Assembly: GCF_041053055.1 (NCBI RefSeq)
Contig: NZ_CP163443.1
Location: 8,911,001 to 8,975,000, forward strand
Length of the DNA: 64,000 bases
Source of the DNA: Streptomyces sp. R41
Lineage (GTDB): Bacteria; Actinomycetota; Actinomycetes; Streptomycetales; Streptomycetaceae
Direction of reading: 5' to 3'
A program made the translations under genes and the position numbers. The notes beneath the pieces were generated by a model. The model saw only the letters and a list, made by a program, of their open reading frames with translations. It was not told the DNA's origin and ran no database searches. Position 1 is the first letter of the stretch; each line of letters begins with the position of its first letter. This document shows positions 8,144 through 16,627 of this stretch, piece by piece.

Positions 8144-9211
8144 TCAGGCGGCGAGGGTGGGGTAGTCGGTGTAGCCGGTCGCGCCGCCGCCGTAGAAGGT
8201 GGCGGGGTCCGGGGTGTTCAGGGGTGCGCCGGAGCGTACGCGCTCGACGAGGTCGGGGTTGGCGAGGGCCATGGTGCCGACGGTGACCACATCGGCCAGG
8301 CCGTCTTCGATGTCCTTGGCGCGGGTGGAGAGATCGGCACCGCCCCGGTTGAGGAGCAGCGTGGTCGGCCACAGCTTCCGGAGGGTGTGCAGGAGTTCCT
8401 CGTCGCCGCCGTGTCCTATGTGCAGGTAGGCGAGGTTGAGGGGAGCGAGGGCGCGCAGGAGGTGCGGGTAGAGCTCGTGGGGATCGCTCTCCGTGAGGTC
8501 GTTGAGCTGGAAGGGGTTGCCGGGAGAGATTCGGATGCCGGTGCGGCCGGCGCCGATCTCGTCGGCCACGGCCGTGGCGACCTCCACCGCGAAACGGATG
8601 CGGTTGTCGAGGGAGCCGCCGTACTGGTCGGTGCGCTGGTTGGTGCTGGGGAAGAGGAACTGGTTGACCAGGTAGCCGTTGGCCCCGTGGATCTCGACGC
8701 CGTCGGCGCCGGCCGAGATGGCGGCCGCGGCGGCACGCCGGAAGTCGTCGACCGTCACAGCGACTTCCGCTGTCGACAGCTCGCGCGGCTCCGGCATCTC
8801 CTGGAGCCCGGACGGGGTGAACGTCTGGCCGGCCGGCTTGATCGCGGAGGGTGCCACCGGCTGCCGGTGGTGGGGGGTGTTGTCCGGGTGCGAGATGCGC
8901 CCGACGTGCATGAGCTGGATGACGATGCGTCCGTCGGCCTCGTGTACCGCGTCGGTGACCTTGCGCCAGCCGGCGATGTGTTCCTCGGTGTAGATGCCCG
9001 GGGTCACCGGGTAGCCCTGGCCGTCGGCGGAGGGCTGGGTGCCCTCGGTGATGATGAGCGCGTGCGAGGCGCGCTGGGCGTAGTACTCGGCGTTGAGCTC
9101 GGTCGGCACGCCGTCGGGGGTGGCCCGGCTTCGGGTCAGGGGGGCCATGGCGAGCCGGTGCGGCAGGGAGATCTCTCCGGCGACGGTCGGGTTCCACAGG
9201 GCGTTGAGCAT
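8144..9211 (-). CDS. Old yellow enzyme-family NADH:flavin oxidoreductase
   Basis: This 355-residue TIM-barrel flavoprotein is of the NemA/alkene-reductase type and reduces activated C=C bonds of enones or nitro compounds with NAD(P)H and FMN. Visible signatures are NRLAMAPLTRSRA-like LPHRLAMAPLTRSRA near residue 20, the HVGR region near 105 and the HGANGYLVNQFLFPSTNQRTDQYGGS block near 180-210. The ATG sits behind GAGGAATCACCC. It is monocistronic, with an ATTACAATCGTAAT operator-like element 160 bp upstream. Length and motifs are normal; the physiological substrate is unknown. Confidence 0.92.
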   Translation of the reverse strand: MLNALWNPTVAGEISLPHRLAMAPLTRSRATPDGVPTELNAEYYAQRASHALIITEGTQPSADGQGYPVTPGIYTEEHIAGWRKVTDAVHEADGRIVIQLMHVGRISHPDNTPHHRQPVAPSAIKPAGQTFTPSGLQEMPEPRELSTAEVAVTVDDFRRAAAAAISAGADGVEIHGANGYLVNQFLFPSTNQRTDQYGGSLDNRIRFAVEVATAVADEIGAGRTGIRISPGNPFQLNDLTESDPHELYPHLLRALAPLNLAYLHIGHGGDEELLHTLRKLWPTTLLLNRGGADLSTRAKDIEDGLADVVTVGTMALANPDLVERVRSGAPLNTPDPATFYGGGATGYTDYPTLAA

Positions 9212-9368
9212 GGGTGATTCCTCAGATGATGAGTAGTCGATCGCTGAGGGCGGGGGCCGGCCGTAGGTGTGATCAGCCGAGCGGGAGGACCGGGCCGTCC
9301 TGCTTGGGGCCCGATGGGGGACTCGTCATGACCCCTGCCGGCCGAGCTGTGTCGGCGCGATCTATGGA

Positions 9369-9382
9369 ATTACAATCGTAAT
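9369..9382. promoter_or_regulatory. ATTACAATCGTAAT operator-like element
   Basis: This 14-bp inverted repeat has one mismatch. It lies upstream of the OYE gene and closely resembles the site at 13957-13970 and part of the one at 7632-7647. It is probably a TetR-family operator. Confidence 0.5.
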
Positions 9383-9504
9383 ACTATGTGGGTGTGCGGG
9401 CAGTTGCAAGCAGGAGTCGGCAGTCTGCGGGGCCTCCGAGTTGGTGTGCCGCACGGCACGGTCCGGGAGCTCGCCCGTCGTCGACCGGGCTGCGGGTCAG
9501 CCGT

Positions 9505-11394
9505 TCACGCGGTTTGGCCAGGGCGTCGGAGAACAGGGCGCAGGGCCTCGATGACGCCGGGGTCGTCCACCGTGGAGGGGATGGGTTCGTCGTGCCCGTC
9601 GGCGATGCCGCGCATCGTCTTGCGCAGGATCTTTCCCGAACGGGTCTTGGGCAGGGCGGCCACGACCGCGACCTCTTTGAGGGAGGCGACGGCTCCGATG
9701 CGTTCACGTACGAGCTGGACGAGTTCGGACTCGACCTCGCCCGGTTCGCGGTCGACGCCGGCCTTCAGGACGACGAGGCCGCGCGGTACCTGTCCCTTGA
9801 GGGCGTCGGCGACGCCGATGACGGCGCATTCGGCGACGTCGGGGTGGGCGGCCAGGGCTTCTTCCATGCTGCCGGTGGACAGGCGGTGTCCGGCGACGTT
9901 GATGACGTCGTCGGTGCGGCCCATGACGAAGACGTAGCCGTCGTCGTCGATGTGACCGCTGTCGCCGGTGAGGTAGTAGCCGTCGTAGGCGGAGAGGTAG
10001 GAGGCGATGTAGCGGTCGTCGTCCTGCCAGAGCGTGGGCAGTGCGCCGGGCGGCAGGGGGAGCCGTACGACAATTGCGCCGTCGACGCCTGTGGGTACCG
10101 GTTTGCCCGAGGGGTCGAGGACACGGACGTCCCACCCTGGCAGCGGGCGGGTGGGGGACCCGGGCTTGAGGGGAGCCGCCTCGATGCCCACCGGGTTGGC
10201 GACGATGGGCCAGCCGGTCTCGGTCTGCCACCAGTGATCGATGACCGGGATGTCCAGCAGATCGCTCGCCCAGTGATAGGTCTCGGGGTCGAGGCGCTCA
10301 CCGGCGAGGAAGAGATGGCGCAGGCCGGTCAGGTCGTAGTCCGCGGTGAGTGTTCCCTTCGGGTCCTCCTTGCGGATGGCCCGGAACGCGGTGGGCGCCG
10401 TGAACATGGTCTTGGCCTGGTACTCGGCGGCGACGCGCCAGAACTGGCCCGCGTCCGGTGTGCCGACCGGCTTCCCCTCGTACAGGACCGTCGTGGCTCC
10501 GACGAGCAACGGTGCGTAGACGATGTACGAGTGCCCGACGACCCAGCCGACGTCGGAGCCGGTGAACATCGTCTCGCCCGGGCCCACGTCGTAGACGGAC
10601 CCCATCGACCAGTGGAGGGCGACCGCGTAGCCGCCGCAGTCACGTACGACTCCCTTGGGCTTTCCGGTCGTTCCGGACGTGTAGAGGATGTAGAGGGGAT
10701 CGGTGGCGGCGACGGGAACGCAGTCGGCGGGCGGTGCGGCGGCTACCAGCTCGCCCCAGTCGAGATCGTCGGGACCCAATTCGGCCGTCTCCTGCGGGCG
10801 TTGCAGGATCACGCTCTTCTCCGGCTTGTGGGCCGCGAGTTCGATCGCCCGGTCGAGCAGGGGTTTGTACGCGATGACACGCTTGCCCTCGATGCCGCAG
10901 GAGGCGGAGACGACCACCTTCGGAGCCGCGTCGTCGATGCGCAGGGCGAGTTCGCGCGGGGCGAACCCGCCGAAGACGACCGAGTGCACCGCGCCGATAC
11001 GTGCGCAGGCCAGCATCGCGACAACGGCCTCGGGGACCATCGGCATGTAGATCACCACACGGTCGCCGTGCTCGACACCGAGCCGCGAGAGCGCCCCGGC
11101 GAACGCCGCCACCTCGTCCCTCAACTGCACGTAGGTGTAGGTGCGCCGGGTGTTGGTCACCGGTGAGTCATAGATGAGGGCAGCCTGTTCGCCGCGGCCG
11201 GCTTCGACGTGCCGGTCGAGCGCGTTGAAACAGACGTTGAGCCGACCGTCGGGGAACCAGCGGTAGAAGGGGGCGCCAGAGGAGTCCAGGGCGCGTCGTG
11301 GGGTGACATCCCAGTCGATGCCCTCCGCCGCCTTCAGCCAGAAGCTCTCCGGGTCCTCGGTACTGGCGCGGAAGACATCCTCGTACGTTCCCAT
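9505..11394 (-). CDS. prpE: Propionyl/acyl-CoA synthetase (AMP-forming)
   Basis: This 629-residue acetyl-CoA synthetase-family enzyme activates a short carboxylic acid to its CoA thioester through an acyl-adenylate. It has the ACS N-terminal cap (YEDVFRASTEDPESFW), the P-loop YTSGTTGKPKGV, the WWQTETG substrate motif, the DVINVAGHRLSTG core and the C-terminal SGKILRK catalytic lysine. The propionate-CoA ligase subgroup is favoured by the TDPLYILYTSGTTGKPKGVVRDCGG pattern. The ATG follows AAGGAGTGCGCG; a longer frame exists but is not supported. It may supply CoA thioesters to the surrounding catabolic genes. Confidence 0.87.
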   Translation of the reverse strand: MGTYEDVFRASTEDPESFWLKAAEGIDWDVTPRRALDSSGAPFYRWFPDGRLNVCFNALDRHVEAGRGEQAALIYDSPVTNTRRTYTYVQLRDEVAAFAGALSRLGVEHGDRVVIYMPMVPEAVVAMLACARIGAVHSVVFGGFAPRELALRIDDAAPKVVVSASCGIEGKRVIAYKPLLDRAIELAAHKPEKSVILQRPQETAELGPDDLDWGELVAAAPPADCVPVAATDPLYILYTSGTTGKPKGVVRDCGGYAVALHWSMGSVYDVGPGETMFTGSDVGWVVGHSYIVYAPLLVGATTVLYEGKPVGTPDAGQFWRVAAEYQAKTMFTAPTAFRAIRKEDPKGTLTADYDLTGLRHLFLAGERLDPETYHWASDLLDIPVIDHWWQTETGWPIVANPVGIEAAPLKPGSPTRPLPGWDVRVLDPSGKPVPTGVDGAIVVRLPLPPGALPTLWQDDDRYIASYLSAYDGYYLTGDSGHIDDDGYVFVMGRTDDVINVAGHRLSTGSMEEALAAHPDVAECAVIGVADALKGQVPRGLVVLKAGVDREPGEVESELVQLVRERIGAVASLKEVAVVAALPKTRSGKILRKTMRGIADGHDEPIPSTVDDPGVIEALRPVLRRPGQTA

Positions 11395-11577
11395 CGCGCA
11401 CTCCTTCGTGGCATCAAGGGACGGTGGTGTGGCTGTGTGCGGAACCGTGTCGGACACAAGTACCGCATGCCGGCCGATCTGGTCGAGCAGGATGCCGGCG
11501 ACCGGCGGTCCGGTCGCCGGCATCGCGGTGGTGCGGCGGTCCGGCCGACAGGCCTCTCCGCCAGGTGCGGCTTGAGC

Positions 11578-12489
11578 TCACCCGCCGAGGTGCTTGCGGA
11601 GCCACTGACCCATCTGCTGGATCGCCTCGTCCACCTCGGGTACGCGCCCCGCGCCCAGGACGAACGAGTGCTGTCCCTCAGGTAGCGGGTGGACCTCGGA
11701 AGTGACCTTGAAGTCCGCGAGGCGGCGGCCGAGTTCGGCGCCGTCGTCGGCGAGGGTCTCGTACTCGCCGTAGTGGACGACCGTGGGCGGCAGGCCGGTC
11801 AGATCGGCGTTCACGAGGCTGATCGCGGGGTCGGCGAAGTCCACTCCGGGATCCTGGAGCCAGGCTGCTCGGAAGAGTTCGAGGGTGTTCCTGCTGAGCA
11901 TCTTGTCGTTGTCCTCGTTCTCGTCCACCGACGCGTTCTGGATGGTGAGGTCGGTCCAGGGTGAGACGCTGACGATCGCGCCCGGGGTCGCCTCGCCCTG
12001 CGCGAGCAGGCGCAGCGGGAGCAGCACCGCGAGGGTGCCGCCGATCGAGTGGCCCGTGCTGCCGATGTTCCGCGGCTCGTAGCCCTGCGAGAGCAGCCAG
12101 CGGTAGGCCGTCTCGGCGTCGTCGAGCTGTGCCGGGTAGGGGTGTTCGGGCGCCAGACGGAAGTCCACGACGAGAGAGCGGGCGCCGGCCGCCTTCGCGA
12201 TATGGCCTGCGGCCTTGCGGTCGGAGTGCATGGAGGCGGTGACGGATCCGCCGAAGTGGAAGTGGAGCAGTGCTTTGTCGGGGTCGGCGCCCTCGGGGAT
12301 GGCCCACAAGGCGGGGACGCCGCCCGCGTCCACCTCGGCGTACGTGACGCCTTCCGGCTCGGTCGACGCCTTGTGGTTCGAGTCCACGATGTCGCGGATG
12401 ACGGCCAGGTCGAGACCGGGTGTCGACGACTTCGCGCTCACGCTCGCGAGGAACTCCGCGAACTCGTGTGCCTCTTGGCTTACTGCCAT
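11578..12489 (-). CDS. Alpha/beta hydrolase, hormone-sensitive-lipase type
   Basis: This 303-residue esterase of the alpha/beta-hydrolase fold-3 group has the nucleophile elbow GHSIGG near residue 146, DFRLAPEHPYPAQLDD in place, and GQHSFVLGAG carrying the catalytic His near 272. The oxyanion motif reads HFHFGG rather than the common HGGG. The ATG follows AAGGAGCAGCACC. Upstream lies a promoter block that is nearly the same as the one in front of the HxlR gene at 26301, so an HxlR-type protein probably controls it. The likely role is hydrolysis of an ester or lactone intermediate. Confidence 0.87.
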   Translation of the reverse strand: MAVSQEAHEFAEFLASVSAKSSTPGLDLAVIRDIVDSNHKASTEPEGVTYAEVDAGGVPALWAIPEGADPDKALLHFHFGGSVTASMHSDRKAAGHIAKAAGARSLVVDFRLAPEHPYPAQLDDAETAYRWLLSQGYEPRNIGSTGHSIGGTLAVLLPLRLLAQGEATPGAIVSVSPWTDLTIQNASVDENEDNDKMLSRNTLELFRAAWLQDPGVDFADPAISLVNADLTGLPPTVVHYGEYETLADDGAELGRRLADFKVTSEVHPLPEGQHSFVLGAGRVPEVDEAIQQMGQWLRKHLGG

Positions 12490-12537
12490 GGTGCTGCTCC
12501 TTGTCGGGCGGGTGCCGTGCCGCGTTCCCCCGCGGCG

Positions 12538-12625
12538 GGCGGGTCGATGTACTGGTCATGACGCTAGTGGCTGAGTATATGAAAGTAAACTCAGATGAGT
12601 CGGAGTCACCTGATGGATGCGCGGA
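12538..12625. repeat. Duplicated HxlR-type promoter, copy 1
   Basis: About 88 bp here align with 26227-26314, the divergent promoter of a quinone oxidoreductase and an hxlR gene. Shared elements include TGACGCTA, GTATA and GAAAGTAAACT. The likeness runs into an ATGGATG(C/T)G(C/T)GGA start-codon region, after which the match fades, so copy 1 seems to have lost its regulator gene and kept only the first few codons. Confidence 0.65.
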
Positions 12626-13082
12626 GCCCCATGACGGGGCATCGGGCATGGATCCTTCAGGGCGCCTGCCGGGCGGGTCGCGACCTGTGGACCGGACCGC
12701 CTGGGGCCGGTGGGGCGAGTGCGTGCGACGCGCCTGTGGGCGGCGCCCGCGCCGGCGATCCGGGGATTCTGCCGCCGCGTCCAGCTTGGCTTCGGTGCGG
12801 TCGCGTGGCGGTGGGTGCGGGCGCGACAGCAGGGCGCCAGTGCGCCCTGCCTGCATCGCGCGGGCTTGCCTGCCTCGGCCGGCCGTACCGGTAGGCCTGT
12901 CGGCTTGCCGAGCAACTGGTCAGGCCGACGGGATCGGCGGCGATCCGGCCGCCGGACTGTCCTGTGTCCGCGACCGTGGAGGCGCACATGACTTCATGGA
13001 TGAGAAGGCGCGCTTGTCGCAGTCCTGGGACCCGTTGGGCTGGGCCGTCATTGCACACCAGGCATCAGCGACTGCACGGGTG
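12626..13082. other. Intergenic DNA, probable site of a lost hxlR gene
   Basis: The plus strand begins with an ATGGATG start resembling that of the hxlR gene at 26301 but no winged-helix sequence follows. Open frames in the rest are low-complexity Arg/Pro shadows. I see no gene. Confidence 0.45.
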
Positions 13083-13922
13083 CTACTCCTCGAGGAACTG
13101 AATGGCGTGCTTCAGGAAGCGCTCGGGGTACTGGAACTGCGCTCCATGCCCGGCATCGGGGTAGATCAGCAGTTGCGCGTTGGGGATGTTCTGGGCGAGG
13201 TGCCAGGAGTTGATCGAGGCGATCATCACGTCGTTCTCGCCGTTGAGGACCAGCGTCGGCTGGGTGATCGCGTTCAGGTAGGCGTAGGGATTCTCGCCCG
13301 GCAGCGGTTCTGCGTAGGCGACAACCGCTTCGAACTGTGCCTGCGCGACTGCGGGCGAGCTCGGCGTGTCCTGGTCGGCCCGCTGGTGACGTCGCTCCCA
13401 GAAGGCCCGGCCCGCTTCGACCGCGGCTTCCGAGCGGCCGAAGAACAGGAAGAGGAAGTCCTCCAGGGTGGGGACCGGATTCAGCGCGTATTGAGGCACC
13501 TGGGGGTCACTCGTCGGGTCCCCGCCGCGGAGGCCGGTGCCGAGCAGGAGGAGCTTGCGTACCAGCTGGGGGTGGCGCAGCGTGACCTCCTGGGCCTGGT
13601 AGCCGCCGATTGAGAAGCCGAGCAGATCGACCTGCTCCAGTCCCAACGCCCGGATGACGGCGGCGATGTCGTCGGCCATGTCCTCCATCCGGTTGCGCGG
13701 CGTGCCGGATGACGAGGCGATGCCGCGCCCGTTGAACAGGATGACCTCACGGCCTTCGGCCAGGCCGTCGGTGAGCAGCGGATCCCAGTTGTCCATTCCT
13801 CCGCGGAAGTGCTGGAGCAGGAAGATCGGGACGCCGGAGGGCTTGCCCCAGCGTCGGTAGGCGAAGCGGTCGCCGTCGACATCGATGTACTGGGTCGGTG
13901 CGGTCACATGGGTGTCACTCAT
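13083..13922 (-). CDS. Alpha/beta hydrolase
   Basis: This 279-residue alpha/beta hydrolase is related to the enzyme at 16628. The nucleophile elbow GFSIGGYQAQ lies near residue 110, the FLLQHFRGGMDNWDP oxyanion region near 35, and a late DAGHGAQFQ carries the catalytic His near 260. The ATG lies behind AGAAAGGCCCAGACC; upstream in-frame codons have no ribosome site. It is divergent from a TetR gene, and an ATGACGATCGTAAT operator-like site lies in the gap. It probably acts on an ester, lactone or ring-cleavage product. Confidence 0.86.
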   Translation of the reverse strand: MSDTHVTAPTQYIDVDGDRFAYRRWGKPSGVPIFLLQHFRGGMDNWDPLLTDGLAEGREVILFNGRGIASSSGTPRNRMEDMADDIAAVIRALGLEQVDLLGFSIGGYQAQEVTLRHPQLVRKLLLLGTGLRGGDPTSDPQVPQYALNPVPTLEDFLFLFFGRSEAAVEAGRAFWERRHQRADQDTPSSPAVAQAQFEAVVAYAEPLPGENPYAYLNAITQPTLVLNGENDVMIASINSWHLAQNIPNAQLLIYPDAGHGAQFQYPERFLKHAIQFLEE

Positions 13923-13956
13923 GGTCTGGGCCTTTCTGGAGCAGGTAGGCAATACG

Positions 13957-13970
13957 ATGACGATCGTAAT
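13957..13970. promoter_or_regulatory. ATGACGATCGTAAT operator-like element
   Basis: This is a 14-bp inverted repeat with one mismatch (core ACGATCGT) in the divergent gap between the hydrolase and the TetR gene at 14054. It is nearly the same as the site at 9369-9382. Confidence 0.55.
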
Positions 13971-14053
13971 TCAATAAGTCAAGACCTTTGATGTCGATCG
14001 ACATCTATGTACGCTTGACCGCCGAGCGTCAATTGAGGAAGGGGCGGCCGATC

Positions 14054-14662
14054 GTGCGGGTCACCAAGGCGCAGGCAGAGCGCAACCGTGCCCACATCGT
14101 CGCGACAGCCGCCAGGCTGTTCCGCGAGCGCGGCTACGACGGTGTCGGTGTGGCGGAACTGATGGCGGCCGCCGGATTCACGCATGGCGGGTTCTACAAG
14201 CACTTCCGCTCCAAGGCCGACCTGATGGCCGAAGCGTCCGCAAGCGGGCTCGCGCAGACCGCGGCACGGGCGGAAGGCCTGGACCCCGCCGAGTTCGTCG
14301 AGCGCTACGTCTCGCGGGAGCATCGCGACGGGCGCGGTGACGGCTGCACCATCGCGGCCCTGAGCGGCGACGCCGCACGCCAGCCGGCGGACATCAAAAC
14401 AGAGTTCGCAGCCGGGATCGAGAACCTGCTGACGGCCCTTCAAGCTCAGAGTGATACGCCGGGGGATGCGGACCAGCGCGTGACCCGCACCATGGTGATC
14501 GACATGCTCGCCCACTCGGTGGGCGCGGTCATGTTGTCGCGCGCATGCCCGGACGGTTCTCCGCTGGCGGACGAAATCCTCGATGTCTGCCGCGCGGGGA
14601 TTCTTGCGTCACTGGCACACGGCAACGTCGACGGGTCGGAGGCGGGGGGCCCGGAAGCCTGA
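14054..14662 (+). CDS. TetR-family transcriptional regulator
   Basis: This 202-residue protein is read from GTG behind an AGGAAGGGG ribosome site; a longer frame from 13988 would cross the operator region and is less likely. The helix-turn-helix is at about 10-55 (ARLFRERGYDGVGVAELMAAAGFTHGGFYKHFRSK), and the C-terminal TetR_C domain carries DGCTIAALSGDAAR. It belongs to the same broad subgroup as the TetR at 6993. It is divergent from a hydrolase and probably binds the shared ATTACGATCGTAAT-like sites, which would link three promoters in this region. Confidence 0.88.
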   Translation: MRVTKAQAERNRAHIVATAARLFRERGYDGVGVAELMAAAGFTHGGFYKHFRSKADLMAEASASGLAQTAARAEGLDPAEFVERYVSREHRDGRGDGCTIAALSGDAARQPADIKTEFAAGIENLLTALQAQSDTPGDADQRVTRTMVIDMLAHSVGAVMLSRACPDGSPLADEILDVCRAGILASLAHGNVDGSEAGGPEA

Positions 14663-14674
14663 CCGCAGCCGAGT

Positions 14675-14760
14675 GGTCTTGCCGAGTTGCGCGGCGCGGA
14701 TCGCGGTGACGTACCCGCTGTTCCGGCGCCGAGGGCGACGACGCCGTAGTGCGTGCTCAT
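14675..14760 (-). pseudogene. Dihydrolipoamide dehydrogenase-like N-terminal remnant
   Basis: The first codons read MSTHYGVVALGAG, the FAD-binding start of Lpd-type flavoproteins. After a single-base deletion within the glycine motif the sequence continues in another frame as GYVTAIRAAQLGKT, again typical of Lpd. Homology then stops at the end of the convergent tetR gene. It is a 5' scrap of about 28 codons with a frameshift. Confidence 0.7.
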
Positions 14761-14809
14761 GAGGTGCCCCCTTTCCGGGGGTTTGATGGGTGGCGCGTGG
14801 AGCGAGCGG

Positions 14810-15433
14810 TCATGCGGCGCGGTGGTGGAGCGCCAGGGTGGCGTGGATCTGGTCACGGATGTCGGCGAGGACGGCATCGTCGCTGCGGTGCAGGTACACG
14901 GTGGCGGTGGTGCTGATGTGGATGATCGCGGTAATCACCCGCGCCAGCCTTGCCGCGTCGGCGGCGCCGATGTGCTCGTCGCGGGTGAGCAGGCCGGTGA
15001 TGCCGTCCTCGAGGCGGCCGGCAAGGGTCAGGCCCGCTTGCCGGTAGGGCTCGGCCGGGTCGCCGAAGACGAGTTCGTGCAGGTATGTGCGGCCGTTCTC
15101 GATGTGCTCCCTCACGCACTCCACCACGGGACGGATGAGAGCGATGACCCGCTCCAGCGCGCCCTGTCCGCCGGCGGTGTTCGCGGCGGCGAGGCCGGAA
15201 TCGATGGCGGCGGCGAACTTCTCGTTCTGCACCATGATCAGCAACTCGGCCTTGGTGGACGCGTACAGGTAGAGCGTCCCGATCGCGACATCGGCCCGGC
15301 GGGCGACCTGCTGCGTCGTGACCTTGTCGACGCCGTGTTCGACGAACAGCTCGCGGGCTGCGGTCATGATGCGCTCGCGCTTGTCCTGTTTGGCCCTCTC
15401 GCGGCGCCCGATCGGCATGTGACCGCTTCCCAT
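14810..15433 (-). CDS. TetR-family transcriptional regulator
   Basis: This 207-residue protein uses the ATG following GGGAGGTCCCC. It has a helix-turn-helix at about 15-60 (VTTQQVARRADVAIGTLYLYASTKAELL) and an all-helical ligand domain. It is a clear paralogue of the TetR at 20805, sharing VTTQQ(V/I)A, GTL(Y/F)LYA and VQN.K stretches. It is divergent from the quinone-oxidoreductase operon starting at 15583; two TGAGT-N2-ACT(C)-type sites between them are the probable operators, so it most likely represses that operon and itself. Confidence 0.9.
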   Translation of the reverse strand: MGSGHMPIGRRERAKQDKRERIMTAARELFVEHGVDKVTTQQVARRADVAIGTLYLYASTKAELLIMVQNEKFAAAIDSGLAAANTAGGQGALERVIALIRPVVECVREHIENGRTYLHELVFGDPAEPYRQAGLTLAGRLEDGITGLLTRDEHIGAADAARLARVITAIIHISTTATVYLHRSDDAVLADIRDQIHATLALHHRAA

Positions 15434-15444
15434 GGGGACCTCCC

Positions 15445-15485
15445 TTGACAATATTTCTGAGTGGACTCATAGTTGAGTGTACTCG
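15445..15485 (+). promoter_or_regulatory. Promoter with two tandem TetR operators
   Basis: TTGACA at 15445-15450 and CATAGT at 15468-15473 are separated by 17 bp and would drive the plus-strand operon. Overlapping and following the -10 are inverted repeats TGAGT-gg-ACTCA (15458-15469) and TGAGT-gt-ACTCG (15474-15485), spaced 16 bp. Occupation by a TetR dimer pair would block the promoter. Confidence 0.6.
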
Positions 15486-15582
15486 GATTGATCGGGCGGG
15501 GCGAGACCCCGGATGCCGCACCGGGTTGGCCGATCTAATCGCAAACATGGACAAATAAGACAAATTCTAGGAGTGGCGCCCC

Positions 15583-16578
15583 ATGAGAGCGTTCGTCGTC
15601 ACCAAGTACAAGGGGCCGCTGCAAGAGGCGGAAGTCCCCGAACCCACCGTCGGGGAGCACGACGTACTGGTCCGGGTGGAGGCCGCCGGGCTGAACCCGC
15701 TGGACGAGAAGATCCGCGCCGGTGAGTTCAAGCAGATCCTGCCCTACAAGCTGCCGCTGATCCTGGGCAACGACGTCGCGGGCACTGTCATCGGCGTCGG
15801 GACGGCAGTTCGCGGCTTCAAGCCCGGAGACGAGGTCTACGCCCGGCCCCACCAGGACCGCATCGGCACCTTCGCCGAACGCATCGCCATAGCGGAAGGC
15901 GACCTGGCGCTCAAGCCCGCCTCGATCAGCATGAATGAGGCCGGCTCGCTGCCGCTGGTGGCGCTCACGGCGTGGCAGGCGCTGGTGGAGCGCGGGAAGG
16001 TGCGGCCCGGGCAGAAGGTTCTCATCCACGCCGGCGCCGGCGGGGTCGGTTCGATCGCGATCCAGCTCGCCGCGCACCTCGGTGCGAGCGTCGCCACGAC
16101 CGCCAGCGCTTCCAACGCGCACTTCGTGCGCGCGCTCGGCGCGGACACGGTGATCGATTACCGCACCCAGGACTTCGAGCAGCTCCTGACCGGCTACGAC
16201 CTGGTGCTGGACAGCCTCGGTGGGGAGACTCTCGAGAAGTCCCTGCGGGTGCTCAAGCCCGGCGGCAAAGCCATCGGGATCGCCGGTCCCCCGGAGCCCG
16301 CTTTCGCCCGCGAGGCCGGCCTCAACCCGCTGCTGCGCCTGGCGGTCGCCGCCCTGAGCCGCAAGATCCGCAAGCAGGCGAAGAAGCTCGGCGTGACGTA
16401 TGAGTTCCTGTTCATGCGCGCCAGCGGCGACCAGCTCCGCCAGATCACCACCCTCGTCGACCAGGGCGTGGTGCGTCCGGTCGTGGGAAAGGTGGTCGGC
16501 TTCGACCAGACCCCGCAGGCGCTGCAGTCCCTGTCCCAGGGCGGCATCCGCGGCAAGACCGTCATCGGCAACAGCTGA
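15583..16578 (+). CDS. NADPH:quinone oxidoreductase, zinc-independent MDR family
   Basis: This 331-residue medium-chain reductase has the GroES-like domain (PEPTVGEHDVLVRVEAAGLNPLD), the substrate loop LPLILGNDVAGTV, and an NADPH Rossmann motif HAGAGGVGSIAIQLA near residue 150. No zinc-ligand set is present. AGGAG lies before the ATG. It is the first gene of a four-gene plus-strand operon (with 16628, 17528 and 18447) under the divergent TetR at 14810. A close paralogue is at 25172. It probably reduces an enone or quinone intermediate. Confidence 0.9.
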   Translation: MRAFVVTKYKGPLQEAEVPEPTVGEHDVLVRVEAAGLNPLDEKIRAGEFKQILPYKLPLILGNDVAGTVIGVGTAVRGFKPGDEVYARPHQDRIGTFAERIAIAEGDLALKPASISMNEAGSLPLVALTAWQALVERGKVRPGQKVLIHAGAGGVGSIAIQLAAHLGASVATTASASNAHFVRALGADTVIDYRTQDFEQLLTGYDLVLDSLGGETLEKSLRVLKPGGKAIGIAGPPEPAFAREAGLNPLLRLAVAALSRKIRKQAKKLGVTYEFLFMRASGDQLRQITTLVDQGVVRPVVGKVVGFDQTPQALQSLSQGGIRGKTVIGNS

Positions 16579-16627
16579 CCTGCCGCAACCGCGACGGGCG
16601 ACACAAAACAGACCAGGAGAATCCGCC

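Noticed and set aside
7661..9217. 518-codon plus-strand open frame
   Set aside because: It runs antisense through the well-supported OYE gene and has a Gly/Val-rich shadow composition.
9388..11166. 592-codon plus-strand open frame
   Set aside because: Antisense shadow of the propionyl-CoA synthetase gene.
12420..13613. 397-codon plus-strand open frame
   Set aside because: It is antisense to the esterase and hydrolase genes and low-complexity in the gap between them; no motif or ribosome site.
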